This document shows positions 1 to 7,915 of a DNA stretch of 19,719 bases, piece by piece; the first letter of the stretch is position 1, and every line of letters starts with the position of its first letter. Below the pieces are notes generated by a model. That model did no database searches. It was given only the letters and a program-made list of their open reading frames with translations, and was not told the DNA's origin. A program made the translations under genes and the position numbers. The DNA comes from Prevotella sp. UBA5387. GTDB lineage: Bacteria; Bacteroidota; Bacteroidia; Bacteroidales; Bacteroidaceae. The DNA is taken from positions 1 through 19,719 of the forward strand of contig DHOP01000075.1 in NCBI GenBank assembly GCA_002407775.1, given 5' to 3'.

Positions 1-327
1 TGTCTAGAAATAGGGAGTAGCATAGTATTTACGACTTTATCAATTCTTGCTATTGGGTTGTCATATGCATACATCTTATGCTCTTCAAACAGATGAAATC
101 CGACGCTTTTCCCCTTTCATAGCTAATGCTAACGAATATCTATTTATTCGGACCTTGACACATTCAAACACGAAATTTCATTAGAGTTTTTCAATGCCTT
201 TAACTCTATAAATTACTAGCGAACTATGTAAGAAAAAGGATGTTTGTTAAATTTTACTTATTCATCAAACGTGTTCTACCTTTTTATTACCTTTGCAAGT
301 ACTAAATCGAGATAGCTACGGCAGGTT
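1..327. other. Window-edge region without a confident gene
   Basis: No gene can be called here. On the + strand the first 96 bases are open in frame 1 up to a TGA at 94-96 and would encode a hydrophobic tail, which could be the end of a membrane protein lying outside the window. On the minus strand an ATG at 74 opens a frame running off the left edge (begins MYAYDNPIARID), which could equally be the start of a divergent gene. The two readings exclude each other and I cannot choose. A small 6-bp inverted repeat (CGAATA/TATTCG, 133-150) is too weak to call a terminator. The last 40 bases hold the promoter element of the following peptidase gene. Confidence 0.4.
288..295 (+). promoter_or_regulatory. 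Bacteroidetes -7 promoter element for the peptidase operon
   Basis: TACCTTTG matches the Bacteroidetes primary sigma factor -7 consensus TAnnTTTG exactly and lies 32 nt before the start codon at 328. No TTTG is present at the expected -33 distance, so only half of the promoter is supported. Confidence 0.55.
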
Positions 328-2400
328 ATGAATAAAGCTGAGATACGAACAAATCCCTTCATGGAGCCTTATGAAACGCCCCATAACACGATACCATTCC
401 AAAAGATAAAGTTTGAGGACTATGAAGATGCCTTCATGGAGGGCATCAAGCGCGACGATGAGCAAATCGAAAAGATTGTGAACTGCCACGATGAGCCCAC
501 TTTTTATAATACAATATCTGTTGAAGACAAGACTAAAGGCCCCCATTATTATGACCTTTTAGATCGTGTTTCGACTGTTTTTTCTTGTATGATGAGCGCT
601 GAGACCAACGAAAAGATGGAGGCTTTGGCGCAAAAGTTAAGTCCTATTCTGACACAACATGGTAACGACGTAATCTTTAACAAGCAACTCTTCGAACGAG
701 TTAAGTATGTACACGATCATCACGGCGAGTTAAACGAGGAGGAACAGACTCTGCTCGATAAGGAATATGACGCATTTGTACGTAGCGGTGCTTTGCTCAA
801 TGATGCAGATAAGGATCGTTTACGTGAGCTCACCGAGGAAGCAGGAGTACTCACTCTTCAATTCTCGCAGAACTTACTCAAGGAGAACAAGGCTTTTACA
901 CTACACATCACTGATGAGAAACAACTAGACGGGCTACCCGAGACAGCAAAGGATGCTGCCGCTATGGCTGCGAAAGAACGTGGAATCGAAGGATGGAGCT
1001 TTACGTTGGATTATCCGAGCTTTGCACCGTTCATGTCCTACTCCACACAACGCAACTTGCGTGAACAGTTGTACATGGCAAAAAACACTGAGTGCATTCA
1101 TGACAACAGCGAAAATAACCTTCAGATTTGCCAGCGTTTAGTGAACCTTCGCAGGGAGATGGCACAACTTTTAGGATATGACACTTATGCTGACTATGTG
1201 CTGAAACATCGTATGGCCGGCGATATAGCTCATGTATATAAGTTGCTTGATGACCTAATTGATGCTTATAAAGCAACTGCAGAGGTAGAGGTAAAGGACT
1301 TAGAAAAAAAGGCGAAGCAGATGGAAGGTGAGGACTTTAAACTAGAGCCTTGGGACTTCTCCTTCTATGCCCACAAGCTTCAGATGGAGCGCTTCAATAT
1401 TGATGCAGAGATGCTGCGTCCTTATTTCCAACTGGACAAGGTCATTGAGGGAGTGTTTGGATTGGCTACTCGGTTATACGGAATAACGTTCAAAGAAAAC
1501 AATGATATCCCTGTGTACCATCCGGACGTGAAGGCTTTTGAAGTGTTCGACGAAGATGGCAGTTTCCTCGCAGTATTCTATGCTGACTTCTTTCCGCGCG
1601 ATGGAAAGCAAGGTGGTGCTTGGATGACACAGTTCCAAGGCCAGCACATTACACGAGAGGGAGAGAACATACGTCCACATGTAAGTGTTGTGATGAATTT
1701 CACTAAACCAACGTCTGACAAGCCCGCATTATTGACACTGAGCGAAGTGGAGACTTTCCTTCACGAATTTGGCCATTCACTTCATGGCATGTTAGCCAAC
1801 ACACGATTTGAGAGTTTGTCGGGCACGAATGTTTGGTGGGATTTCGTAGAAATGCCCTCACAGTTCATGGAGAATTATGCTACAGAAAAAGAATTCCTCC
1901 GCACCTTTGCCTTTCATTATGAGACAGGTGAGCCCATCCCAGATGAGCTGATCGACCGTATTCGTGCAAGCCGCAACTTCAATGTTGCCTATTCTTGCAT
2001 GAGACAAGTCAGCTTTGGACTTTTGGACATGGCTTATTATACTCAACGCAAAGAGTTCTCTGAAGACATCATTCCTTTTGAGAAGCGAGCATGGGAAAAA
2101 GCAATGGTCACGCCACAACGCACCGACACCTGTATGACAGTACAATTCTCCCATATCATGGCTGGTGGCTATGCTGCCGGTTATTACAGTTATAAATGGG
2201 CAGAAGTACTGGATGCTGATGCATTCAGTGTCTTCAAACAGAATGGTATTTTTGATCGTACAACAGCTAAGAGTTTTCGTGAAAATATCCTCTCAAAGGG
2301 TGGTACCGAGAACCCAATGGTTCTCTATGCTCGATTCAGAGGACAAGAACCAAATATTGATGCACTACTTGTAAGAAACGGTATCAAGAAAAATGATTAG
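328..2400 (+). CDS. dcp: M3 family zinc metallopeptidase (peptidyl-dipeptidase Dcp-like)
   Basis: 690-residue thimet-type oligopeptidase that probably cleaves dipeptides from the C-termini of short peptides in the cytoplasm. The zinc-binding HEFGH motif is at residues 479-483. The third zinc ligand fits E508 in FVEMPSQ, 29 residues after the first His, the spacing seen in E. coli Dcp and neurolysin. The length is close to E. coli Dcp (about 680). There is no signal peptide or membrane segment, so it is probably cytosolic, unlike some secreted Bacteroidetes relatives. The start at 328 follows a TAnnTTTG element at 288-295. It is the first gene of a four-gene + strand operon; its TAG overlaps the next start by 8 nt. 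Oligopeptidase A (PrlC) is the alternative within the same family; the exact cleavage specificity is not visible. Confidence 0.9.
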   Translation: MNKAEIRTNPFMEPYETPHNTIPFQKIKFEDYEDAFMEGIKRDDEQIEKIVNCHDEPTFYNTISVEDKTKGPHYYDLLDRVSTVFSCMMSAETNEKMEALAQKLSPILTQHGNDVIFNKQLFERVKYVHDHHGELNEEEQTLLDKEYDAFVRSGALLNDADKDRLRELTEEAGVLTLQFSQNLLKENKAFTLHITDEKQLDGLPETAKDAAAMAAKERGIEGWSFTLDYPSFAPFMSYSTQRNLREQLYMAKNTECIHDNSENNLQICQRLVNLRREMAQLLGYDTYADYVLKHRMAGDIAHVYKLLDDLIDAYKATAEVEVKDLEKKAKQMEGEDFKLEPWDFSFYAHKLQMERFNIDAEMLRPYFQLDKVIEGVFGLATRLYGITFKENNDIPVYHPDVKAFEVFDEDGSFLAVFYADFFPRDGKQGGAWMTQFQGQHITREGENIRPHVSVVMNFTKPTSDKPALLTLSEVETFLHEFGHSLHGMLANTRFESLSGTNVWWDFVEMPSQFMENYATEKEFLRTFAFHYETGEPIPDELIDRIRASRNFNVAYSCMRQVSFGLLDMAYYTQRKEFSEDIIPFEKRAWEKAMVTPQRTDTCMTVQFSHIMAGGYAAGYYSYKWAEVLDADAFSVFKQNGIFDRTTAKSFRENILSKGGTENPMVLYARFRGQEPNIDALLVRNGIKKND

Positions 2401-2863
2401 CAAAGAGGTTACAAAACAAAGGGAAAAACAGGACGCACTTGATGGACGTTACCTGCGCATGGCTCGCATTTGGGCTGAGAATTCCTATTGCAAACGTCGA
2501 CAAGTTGGTGCATTGGTCGTCAAAAACAAGATGATAATCAGCGATGGTTACAATGGGACACCTAGTGGATTTGAGAACGTTTGCGAAGACGAGAATAACC
2601 TTACCAAACCTTATGTCCTACATGCCGAGGCTAATGCCATCACCAAACTGGCACGGTCACACAACAATAGTGACGGAGCCACGCTCTATGTTACCGCATC
2701 ACCTTGCATCGAATGTGCCAAACTTATCATACAGTCAGGAATAAAACGCGTAGTATATGGAAATTCCTATCGATTGGACGATGGTATAAAACTACTTCAG
2801 AGAGCAGGAATTGAGATTTTACATAAGGAAATAGAATCGGAAGATAATGAGAAACGAAAATAA
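2393..2863 (+). CDS. comEB: dCMP deaminase (ComEB-like cytidine/deoxycytidylate deaminase)
   Basis: 156 residues. It should convert dCMP to dUMP, feeding thymidylate synthesis. The zinc site is complete: H78 and E80 in HAEAN, and C105 and C108 in SPCIEC. GYNGTPSG near residues 52-59 is characteristic of the dCMP deaminase branch rather than tRNA or cytosine deaminases. The N-terminal helix with KRRQVGALVV also fits the family. The start overlaps the end of the upstream peptidase by 8 nt and the end overlaps the following protease start by 17 nt, implying co-transcription and probably translational coupling. ComEB is the name used for Bacillus homologues; no competence role is implied here. 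Confidence 0.92.
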   Translation: MISKEVTKQREKQDALDGRYLRMARIWAENSYCKRRQVGALVVKNKMIISDGYNGTPSGFENVCEDENNLTKPYVLHAEANAITKLARSHNNSDGATLYVTASPCIECAKLIIQSGIKRVVYGNSYRLDDGIKLLQRAGIEILHKEIESEDNEKRK

Positions 2864-4505
2864 AAACAGGTTCATGCCATTGCTTATGGCCATATCCGTG
2901 GTCGTGGGCATTGTGATTGGGTCTTTTTATGCCAATCACTTTTCGGGCAATCGCCTTACCATAATTAACAATGGAAGCAATCGCCTGAGTAACCTGCTTC
3001 ACATCATTGATGACCAATATGTGGATAAGGTGGACATAGATTCGTTGGTAGAAAAAGCCATCCCTGTTATCCTTGCAGAGCTTGATCCTCACTCTGTCTA
3101 TATCAGTGCAAAAGATGTTCAATCTGCCAACGATGACTTGAAAGGCTCGTTCTCGGGTGTTGGCATCGAGTTTACTATTAGACAAGATACCATCCATGTG
3201 CAAAATGTCATCAAGAATGGACCTGCAGAGAAAGCAGGAATTATCGCTGGCGACAAGATTGTTTATGTTGATGGTAAAAAATTCGTAGGGAAGCAAGTGA
3301 CCAACGAAGAGGCCATGCACCGCTTAAAAGGTCCACAAAGCACCAAAGTGAAAATTGGAGTGTCCAGATTTGGACAACCTAAAATTCTTACTTTTGAAGT
3401 TACCCGAGGTGAAATTCCCACCAAGACTATCACTGCAACTTATATGCTCAATGATAGTACTGGCTATATCAAGGTAAAGAATTTTGGAGAAAAGACTTAC
3501 CCAGAGTTACTTATTGCGCTTGCTAACTTACAACAACAGGGATTCAGTAACCTGGTAATTGACCTTCGTGATAACCCTGGTGGATACCTACAAAGTGCAG
3601 TTCAGATGGCTAATGAGTTCCTTCCCGCAAAGAAATTAATCGTCTATACTCAAGGCAGGAAATCCCCAAGGCAGGACTACCGCTCTGATGGTCACGGCGC
3701 CTACAAGACCTTGCCACTTGTGGTCCTCATCAATGAAGGTTCAGCTTCAGCTGCTGAGATTTTCGCAGGAGCTATTCAGGACAACGATCGTGGAACGATT
3801 ATTGGTCGCCGTTCATTTGGTAAAGGATTAGTACAGACACAGATTCCGTTCCCCGACGGTAGCATGATTCGCTTAACCATCGCAAGATATTACACTCCTT
3901 CTGGACGTTGTATTCAGAAGCCCTATTCGGATGGTAGCGACCCAGATTATGCCACTGACCTTATCTCTCGCTATGAACACGGGGAATTTTTCTCACAAGA
4001 CAGTATTCATCACACAGGTCCTGCATATCATACGAGCATTGGACGAGTTGTTTACGGTGGTGGTGGCGTAACGCCTGATATCTTCGTACCCGAGGATACC
4101 TCGAATGTTACGTCATACTATAAGCAAGCTGTGATCAGCGGACTTATCCTGCAATTTGCCTTCACCTATACTGACAACAATCGCCAAAAGATGTCTCAGT
4201 TCAATGAAATGCTTAGTCTTGTGAATTATCTCAAGAAGCAAAGTCTTATTGATCAGTTTGTGAATTATGCCGACACACATGGTTTGAAACGCCGTAACCT
4301 GCTGATTAGAAAGAGCCATTCCTTGTTGGATCAGTTCATCAATAGCCGAATTATCTACAATATGCTCGATGAGCAAGCACTCTATGAATATCTCAATTCT
4401 GATGATCCTGTCATCTCCAATGCCCTAAAAGTCTTTAGAAACAGCTCAGCATTCCCTAAAGCACCAGAAAAGGCGATGACAAAAAGCAGGACAAAGAATG
4501 AATAA
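2847..4505 (+). CDS. S41 family C-terminal processing peptidase (CtpA/Prc-like)
   Basis: 552 residues. One N-terminal hydrophobic segment (about 10-29) serves as signal or membrane anchor, placing the protease in the periplasm. A PDZ domain covers about 100-180 (GVGIEFT, GPAEKAGIIAGDKI). The S41 domain follows, with LRDNPGGYL at 240-248 and a serine-lysine catalytic pair: S301 in GSASAAEI and K326 in FGKGL. Their 25-residue spacing is that of E. coli Prc (S430/K455). The family degrades or trims proteins from their C-termini. About 100 residues beyond the protease domain have no recognised motif. The start overlaps the dCMP deaminase end by 17 nt and the stop overlaps the cyclo-ligase start by 8 nt. 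Substrates cannot be predicted. Confidence 0.93.
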   Translation: MRNENKNRFMPLLMAISVVVGIVIGSFYANHFSGNRLTIINNGSNRLSNLLHIIDDQYVDKVDIDSLVEKAIPVILAELDPHSVYISAKDVQSANDDLKGSFSGVGIEFTIRQDTIHVQNVIKNGPAEKAGIIAGDKIVYVDGKKFVGKQVTNEEAMHRLKGPQSTKVKIGVSRFGQPKILTFEVTRGEIPTKTITATYMLNDSTGYIKVKNFGEKTYPELLIALANLQQQGFSNLVIDLRDNPGGYLQSAVQMANEFLPAKKLIVYTQGRKSPRQDYRSDGHGAYKTLPLVVLINEGSASAAEIFAGAIQDNDRGTIIGRRSFGKGLVQTQIPFPDGSMIRLTIARYYTPSGRCIQKPYSDGSDPDYATDLISRYEHGEFFSQDSIHHTGPAYHTSIGRVVYGGGGVTPDIFVPEDTSNVTSYYKQAVISGLILQFAFTYTDNNRQKMSQFNEMLSLVNYLKKQSLIDQFVNYADTHGLKRRNLLIRKSHSLLDQFINSRIIYNMLDEQALYEYLNSDDPVISNALKVFRNSSAFPKAPEKAMTKSRTKNE

Positions 4506-5028
4506 GAGAGAGCTTGGACAGATCATTAGGGATAGGAAAAGACGATTTACAAGTAAGGAACTTGAAGAATTGTCTACGCAAATCATGGAGAAATTGGAAT
4601 TAAATCCAAAGGTTCAGGATGCTCAAATAATAATGATGTACTATTCCCTACCTGATGAAGTTTATACGCATGAAATGGTAGACAAGCTGTATCATGGCGG
4701 AAAAACTATCCTTCTCCCTAAAGTTGTTGCCGACGGAATAATGGAAATAAGAAGATATGAGGGTCAGAAAAGCCTACGTCAAGGAGCATTTGGCATTATG
4801 GAACCAATTGGTCCTTTGTACACTGACTTTAGTTCAATAGATCTTGCAGTGGTTCCTGGAATGAGCTTTGACAAAGAAGGGAACCGCTTAGGCAGGGGAA
4901 AGGGTTACTATGATCGATTTCTCATTCAACTGACCACTACCTATAAATTGGGGGTTTGCTTTGACTTTCAAAAGACAGATCAAGTGCCATGCGAGGTAAC
5001 GGACGTCAAAATGGACGAGGTGCTCTAA
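4498..5028 (+). CDS. 5-formyltetrahydrofolate cyclo-ligase
   Basis: 176 residues. It catalyses ATP-dependent conversion of 5-formyl-THF to 5,10-methenyl-THF, returning stored folate to one-carbon metabolism. The family signature GNRLGRGKGYYDR is at 128-140, preceded by the DLAVVPGMSFD strand; the basic N-terminus (KRELGQIIRDRKRRF) and the C-terminal VTDVKMDEVL are also typical. It is the last gene of the operon and its start overlaps the protease stop by 8 nt. Its own stop overlaps the stop of the convergent DUF721 gene by 4 nt, so there is no intergenic space for a terminator. A strong hairpin for this transcript lies inside the DUF721 gene at 5107-5130. Confidence 0.93.
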   Translation: MNKRELGQIIRDRKRRFTSKELEELSTQIMEKLELNPKVQDAQIIMMYYSLPDEVYTHEMVDKLYHGGKTILLPKVVADGIMEIRRYEGQKSLRQGAFGIMEPIGPLYTDFSSIDLAVVPGMSFDKEGNRLGRGKGYYDRFLIQLTTTYKLGVCFDFQKTDQVPCEVTDVKMDEVL

Positions 5029-5315
5029 AAAATTCGCACGTCACTGATAACAAATGCATCTACTGCATCATTCAAGCGCTTTGTCAATTGACTACGCATC
5101 ATACTTAAATCCTGCCGCAAGGCGGGATTTATTATTTTCACATAGAGCACCTGATTTTTAATAAATTTCTCAGTGGTATAACGACTTACTGTCTCGCCGA
5201 CTACTCCATCCCAAGCATCCATTAAACGTTTCTGCAGAAGAGGCGTTTCTAATCCTTCGTCACGCAGAAACTTTTGCAGGATGTCATCCAATGACTTGAC
5301 ATCACGCCTAAACAT
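5025..5315 (-). CDS. DUF721 / DciA-like protein
   Basis: 96 residues, a single DUF721 domain. The family includes DciA, the ancestral loader of the DnaB replicative helicase in bacteria lacking DnaC/DnaI. The typical pattern is present: N-terminal helix (SLDDILQKFLRDEG), a central AWDGVVGETVSRYT segment, a strand with VLYVKIINPALRQDLSMMRSQL, and a short end. It is much shorter than many DciA proteins, so it is essentially only the core domain. The start overlaps the end of recF by 8 nt, implying co-expression with recF. It is convergent with the folate cyclo-ligase gene (4-nt overlap). The helicase-loader role is inferred from the family; the Bacteroidetes short form might act differently. 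Confidence 0.8.
   Translation of the reverse strand: MFRRDVKSLDDILQKFLRDEGLETPLLQKRLMDAWDGVVGETVSRYTTEKFIKNQVLYVKIINPALRQDLSMMRSQLTKRLNDAVDAFVISDVRIF
5107..5138 (+). terminator. Intrinsic terminator inside the opposing DUF721 gene
   Basis: Ten-base-pair stem AAATCCTGCC / GGCGGGATTT (one G-T wobble) closed by a GCAA tetraloop of the stable GNRA class, followed by the T-rich ATTATTTT. It lies about 80 nt after the cyclo-ligase stop and would end the + strand peptidase operon. The opposite strand has no U-run after the stem, so the signal is directional. Confidence 0.75.
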
Positions 5316-6423
5316 TCTCAGTCCTCCTTTCAGTTATCTCTCCATGATTTACATCAAATAGTTTATAGTTATGCTGACTATGTCTCAAGATTTTATCGAG
5401 GTGCTCCCGATTGGTGTCTGTGATGAAAATTTGTCCGAAATTATCCCCAGACACTAATTCAACTATTTGCTCCACGCGATTGGAATCAAGCTTATCGAAG
5501 ATATCATCGAGGAGAAGCAATGGTGTAGTATTAGATGACGTTCGACGGAGAAAGTCAAATTGAGCCAACTTCAATGCAAGAACGAATGTCTTGGTTTGTC
5601 CTTGACTACCCTCCTTTTTCATCGGATAACCATCAATCAACATCTCCAAATCATCCCGGTGAATACCATGTAAACTATAGCCAACAGCCCTATCCTTAAG
5701 TCTGTCACGTTGAATGACGTCCAACAAAGTACCTCGCTGACCATGAGAAACATATCGTAAGCTCACTGTTTCCTTGCTATTGGAGATATGACTATATATT
5801 TCTTGAAATACTGGAACAAGGCGTGACAAAAACTCCTCGCGCTTTTGATAGATCGTTTCACCCTGCTCGGCCATCTCATGTTCCCACAAATCAAGGAGCG
5901 TCGCATCAGGCTCTTCCTCCATCTTCAGAAGAGCATTACGCTGCTGCAATGCCTTGTTATATCGGTTCATAGCATCGATGTAGACACGATCATACTGAGA
6001 TATAACTACATCCATCAGCTTGCGGCGTTCTTCTCCGCCACCATCTACAAGGATATTATCGGAAGGTGCCACAAATATGAGTGGTACAAGTCCGATATGA
6101 AGCGAAAACTTTCGATAGTCTTTTTTGTTTCTTCGAATATGTTTGCCACGTCCTTTTTTCATGCCGGCATATATATTCTCATGATCTCCATGTTCTGTCA
6201 TATAGTCACCCTCAATCATAAAGAAGTCCTGGTCATGCATCATGACTTGACTATCAATATTTGTAAAGCTACTATGACAAAAGGAAAGATAATAGATGGC
6301 ATCCAAAAGATTAGTCTTTCCCTCTCCATTGTTACCAATAAAACAATTTATTTTGGGTGAAAAGGAGAGGTTAGCTGCTTGGATATTTTTATAATTGATA
6401 ATGGAAATCTTATCTAATATCAT
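5308..6423 (-). CDS. recF: DNA replication/repair protein RecF
   Basis: 371-residue SMC-like ATPase that binds gapped DNA and helps load RecA in recombinational gap repair. Walker A GNNGEGKT is at residues 30-37, the ABC-type signature SQGQ at 273-276, and Walker B PLLLLDD ends at D306-D307, followed by IFDKLD; the IFITDTNREHL switch segment follows. I chose the start at 6423 (MILDKISI) over an in-frame ATG at 6468 because a TAACTTTG promoter element lies between them at 6448-6455. It is the first gene of a two-gene minus-strand operon with the DUF721 gene. It is divergent from the TPR protein gene. Confidence 0.93.
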   Translation of the reverse strand: MILDKISIINYKNIQAANLSFSPKINCFIGNNGEGKTNLLDAIYYLSFCHSSFTNIDSQVMMHDQDFFMIEGDYMTEHGDHENIYAGMKKGRGKHIRRNKKDYRKFSLHIGLVPLIFVAPSDNILVDGGGEERRKLMDVVISQYDRVYIDAMNRYNKALQQRNALLKMEEEPDATLLDLWEHEMAEQGETIYQKREEFLSRLVPVFQEIYSHISNSKETVSLRYVSHGQRGTLLDVIQRDRLKDRAVGYSLHGIHRDDLEMLIDGYPMKKEGSQGQTKTFVLALKLAQFDFLRRTSSNTTPLLLLDDIFDKLDSNRVEQIVELVSGDNFGQIFITDTNREHLDKILRHSQHNYKLFDVNHGEITERRTENV

Positions 6424-6447
6424 TGTTCTCAGTGCTCTGATGTTATG

Positions 6448-6480
6448 CAAAGTTACTTGATTTATCACTCAAAAAAGAAA
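6448..6480 (-). promoter_or_regulatory. Promoter of recF operon
   Basis: On the minus strand TAACTTTG (6455 down to 6448) matches TAnnTTTG. A near-consensus TTTC (6480 down to 6477) sits 21 nt upstream as a -33 box. Predicted transcription would start about 18 nt before the recF start codon at 6423. Confidence 0.6.
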
Positions 6481-6495
6481 AAAGCTATCTTTTAA

Positions 6496-6527
6496 TTTCA
6501 ATATATGGGATAATTTGACTAATTTTG
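6496..6527 (+). promoter_or_regulatory. Promoter of TPR-ribH operon
   Basis: TAATTTTG at 6520-6527 matches TAnnTTTG, with TTTC (one mismatch to TTTG) at 6496-6499 exactly 20 nt upstream. It is back-to-back with the recF promoter, the two -33 boxes being only 15 nt apart. Confidence 0.6.
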
Positions 6528-6561
6528 TCGCAATTATTGAAACTATAAATCAACAGAAATA

Positions 6562-7254
6562 ATGGCAAACAAAAACAACCAGGCAACCTATGATGCTGCC
6601 AACAAGTCAGAGGCATTTTTCCAGAAAAACGGCAAGATCGTTCTTATTGCAGTTGTTGCAATTATCCTCATCATTGGTGGATTCATTGGTTACAAGACAG
6701 TCATCAGTTCCCCACGTGAGGACAAGGCAAGTACAGCCATTGCCCGTGGGCAGGAATATTTCAACGGAGAGCAGTTTGATAAGGCTCTCAATGGTGATGG
6801 TGCAGGCTATGCAGGTTTTGTCAAAATTGCATCTGACTATAGCAGTACGGATGCAGGAAACCTTGCTAAACTTTATGCAGGACTTAGCTATGCCAACCTT
6901 GGAAAATGGCAGGATGCCGTGAAATATTTAGAGGGCTATTCTCCAGCCAAGGATGCTATGGTTGGCCCTGCTGCCATCCAAGCCCTAGGAAACGCATACG
7001 CTCATACAGGTCAGATAGACAAAGCCATCAGCAAGCTCAAGGAAGCAGCCAAGAATGCCGACTCTGAGGCTAAAGATGGTGTAAATTATAGTATCTCTCC
7101 AACATTCCTGCTTCAGGCTGGACAGCTTTTGGAATCACAAAGGAAACAAGATGAAGCTTTGGAAATCTACAAGGAAATCAAATCGAAATATATCAATTCT
7201 CAGCTCGTTCAGAGCAATGAGATTGATAAGTACATTGAACGAACAACAAAGTAA
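6562..7254 (+). CDS. Membrane-anchored tetratricopeptide repeat protein
   Basis: 230 residues. A short soluble N-terminus is followed by one membrane helix (about 25-47, rich in I/V/L), and the remainder is helical repeats: AKLYAGLSYANLGKWQDAVKYLEGY (about 103-127), AAIQALGNAYAHTGQIDKAISKLKEAAK (about 137-164) and LLQAGQLLESQRKQDEALEIYKEIKSKY (about 183-210) fit TPR helices. The topology (N-in, TPRs outside) resembles YfgM-type periplasmic TPR proteins, which take part in protein interactions at the secretion or outer-membrane assembly machinery; that comparison is tentative. ribH follows after 2 nt, so the two are co-transcribed. The partner is unknown. Confidence 0.8.
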   Translation: MANKNNQATYDAANKSEAFFQKNGKIVLIAVVAIILIIGGFIGYKTVISSPREDKASTAIARGQEYFNGEQFDKALNGDGAGYAGFVKIASDYSSTDAGNLAKLYAGLSYANLGKWQDAVKYLEGYSPAKDAMVGPAAIQALGNAYAHTGQIDKAISKLKEAAKNADSEAKDGVNYSISPTFLLQAGQLLESQRKQDEALEIYKEIKSKYINSQLVQSNEIDKYIERTTK

Positions 7255-7256
7255 AC

Positions 7257-7733
7257 ATGGCCACAGCACTCCATAACCTTTCTGATTACGACTTTGACAA
7301 AGTCCCTGACGCAAGCAACATGTGCTTTGGCATTGTCGTTTCCGAGTGGAATCGGGAAATCACTGGTGCGATGCTTGATGGCGCAGTGAAGACTTTGGAG
7401 AGACATGGTACAATACCAGAGAATATTCATATCAAGACTGTACCTGGGAGCTTCGAACTTATTTATGGTGCCCAGCAGATGTGCAAGAACGACGGTTTTG
7501 ATGCCATCATCATCCTTGGAAGTGTTATTCGGGGTGAGACACCTCACTTTGATTACATCTGTCAAGGAGTAACATACGGCATTGCACGGCTAAATGCCAT
7601 ACAAAACATTCCTGTTATCTATGGACTTCTCACAACAAATGACTTGCAACAGGCTAAGGAACGCAGTGGTGGGAAGCTTGGGAACAAAGGTGACGAATGT
7701 GCCATTGATGCCATAAAAATGGCCAAGTTCTAA
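7257..7733 (+). CDS. ribH: 6,7-dimethyl-8-ribityllumazine synthase
   Basis: 158 residues. It condenses 3,4-dihydroxy-2-butanone 4-phosphate with 5-amino-6-ribitylamino-uracil in the penultimate step of riboflavin synthesis, normally as an icosahedral or pentameric assembly. The family motifs are all present: VSEWNREITGAML (28-40), VPGSFELIYGAQQM (62-75), GSVIRGETPHFDYI (88-101) with the catalytic H97, and AKERSGGKLGNKG (133-145) with the phosphate-binding R136. The start lies 2 nt after the TPR gene stop. No other riboflavin gene and no FMN riboswitch is visible nearby, so expression is probably set by the promoter at 6496-6527. Confidence 0.96.
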   Translation: MATALHNLSDYDFDKVPDASNMCFGIVVSEWNREITGAMLDGAVKTLERHGTIPENIHIKTVPGSFELIYGAQQMCKNDGFDAIIILGSVIRGETPHFDYICQGVTYGIARLNAIQNIPVIYGLLTTNDLQQAKERSGGKLGNKGDECAIDAIKMAKF

Positions 7734-7763
7734 TGCATTTAGCATTCTTTATGCTACAATGCA
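7734..7763 (+). other. Bulged hairpin directly after the ribH stop codon
   Basis: Starting at the base after the ribH TAA, TGCATT-TAGCAT pairs with ATGCTA-AATGCA around the loop TCTTT, giving 12 base pairs with one bulged C (7757). It is followed by AAAAG rather than a U-run, so it does not look like a classical terminator; RNA 3'-end protection or a processing site is possible. Confidence 0.5.
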
Positions 7764-7811
7764 AAAGTTCATTCTAAAAATCTGCTAGTTATCTAGCCTT
7801 TGTATAACAAT

Positions 7812-7863
7812 AAGGTGATAGTGAAAGATCGGAACTAAACCAATCAACGCTATCACCTTTCTT
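7812..7863. terminator. Long-stem terminator-like hairpin between ribH and the small gene
   Basis: AAGGTGATAGTG (7812-7823) pairs with CGCTATCACCTT (7848-7859), 12 bp including one G-T wobble. The 24-nt apical part can pair further (GAT/ATC, GG/CC). It is flanked by short T-rich stretches on both strands (TTTCTT to the right; TTATTGTT on the complement). It probably ends the ribH transcript, but it lies within 60 nt of the next start codon, so a leader role for the next gene is possible. Confidence 0.6.
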
Positions 7864-7915
7864 AGTCTCTTATAAAGGGAAAACTAGAAAACAACCCCAT
7901 TTAAATATAAAAAAC

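Noticed and set aside
133..150. 6-bp hairpin CGAATA/TATTCG
   Set aside because: Short, AT-rich, without a U-run and not next to a confident gene end.
2727..3320. 197-codon minus-strand open frame
   Set aside because: It is antisense to the dCMP deaminase end and the protease start, both strongly supported by motifs; its translation looks random.
5845..6360. 171-codon + strand open frame
   Set aside because: It lies entirely antisense to recF, which has Walker A, Walker B and signature motifs; the translation has no recognisable domain.
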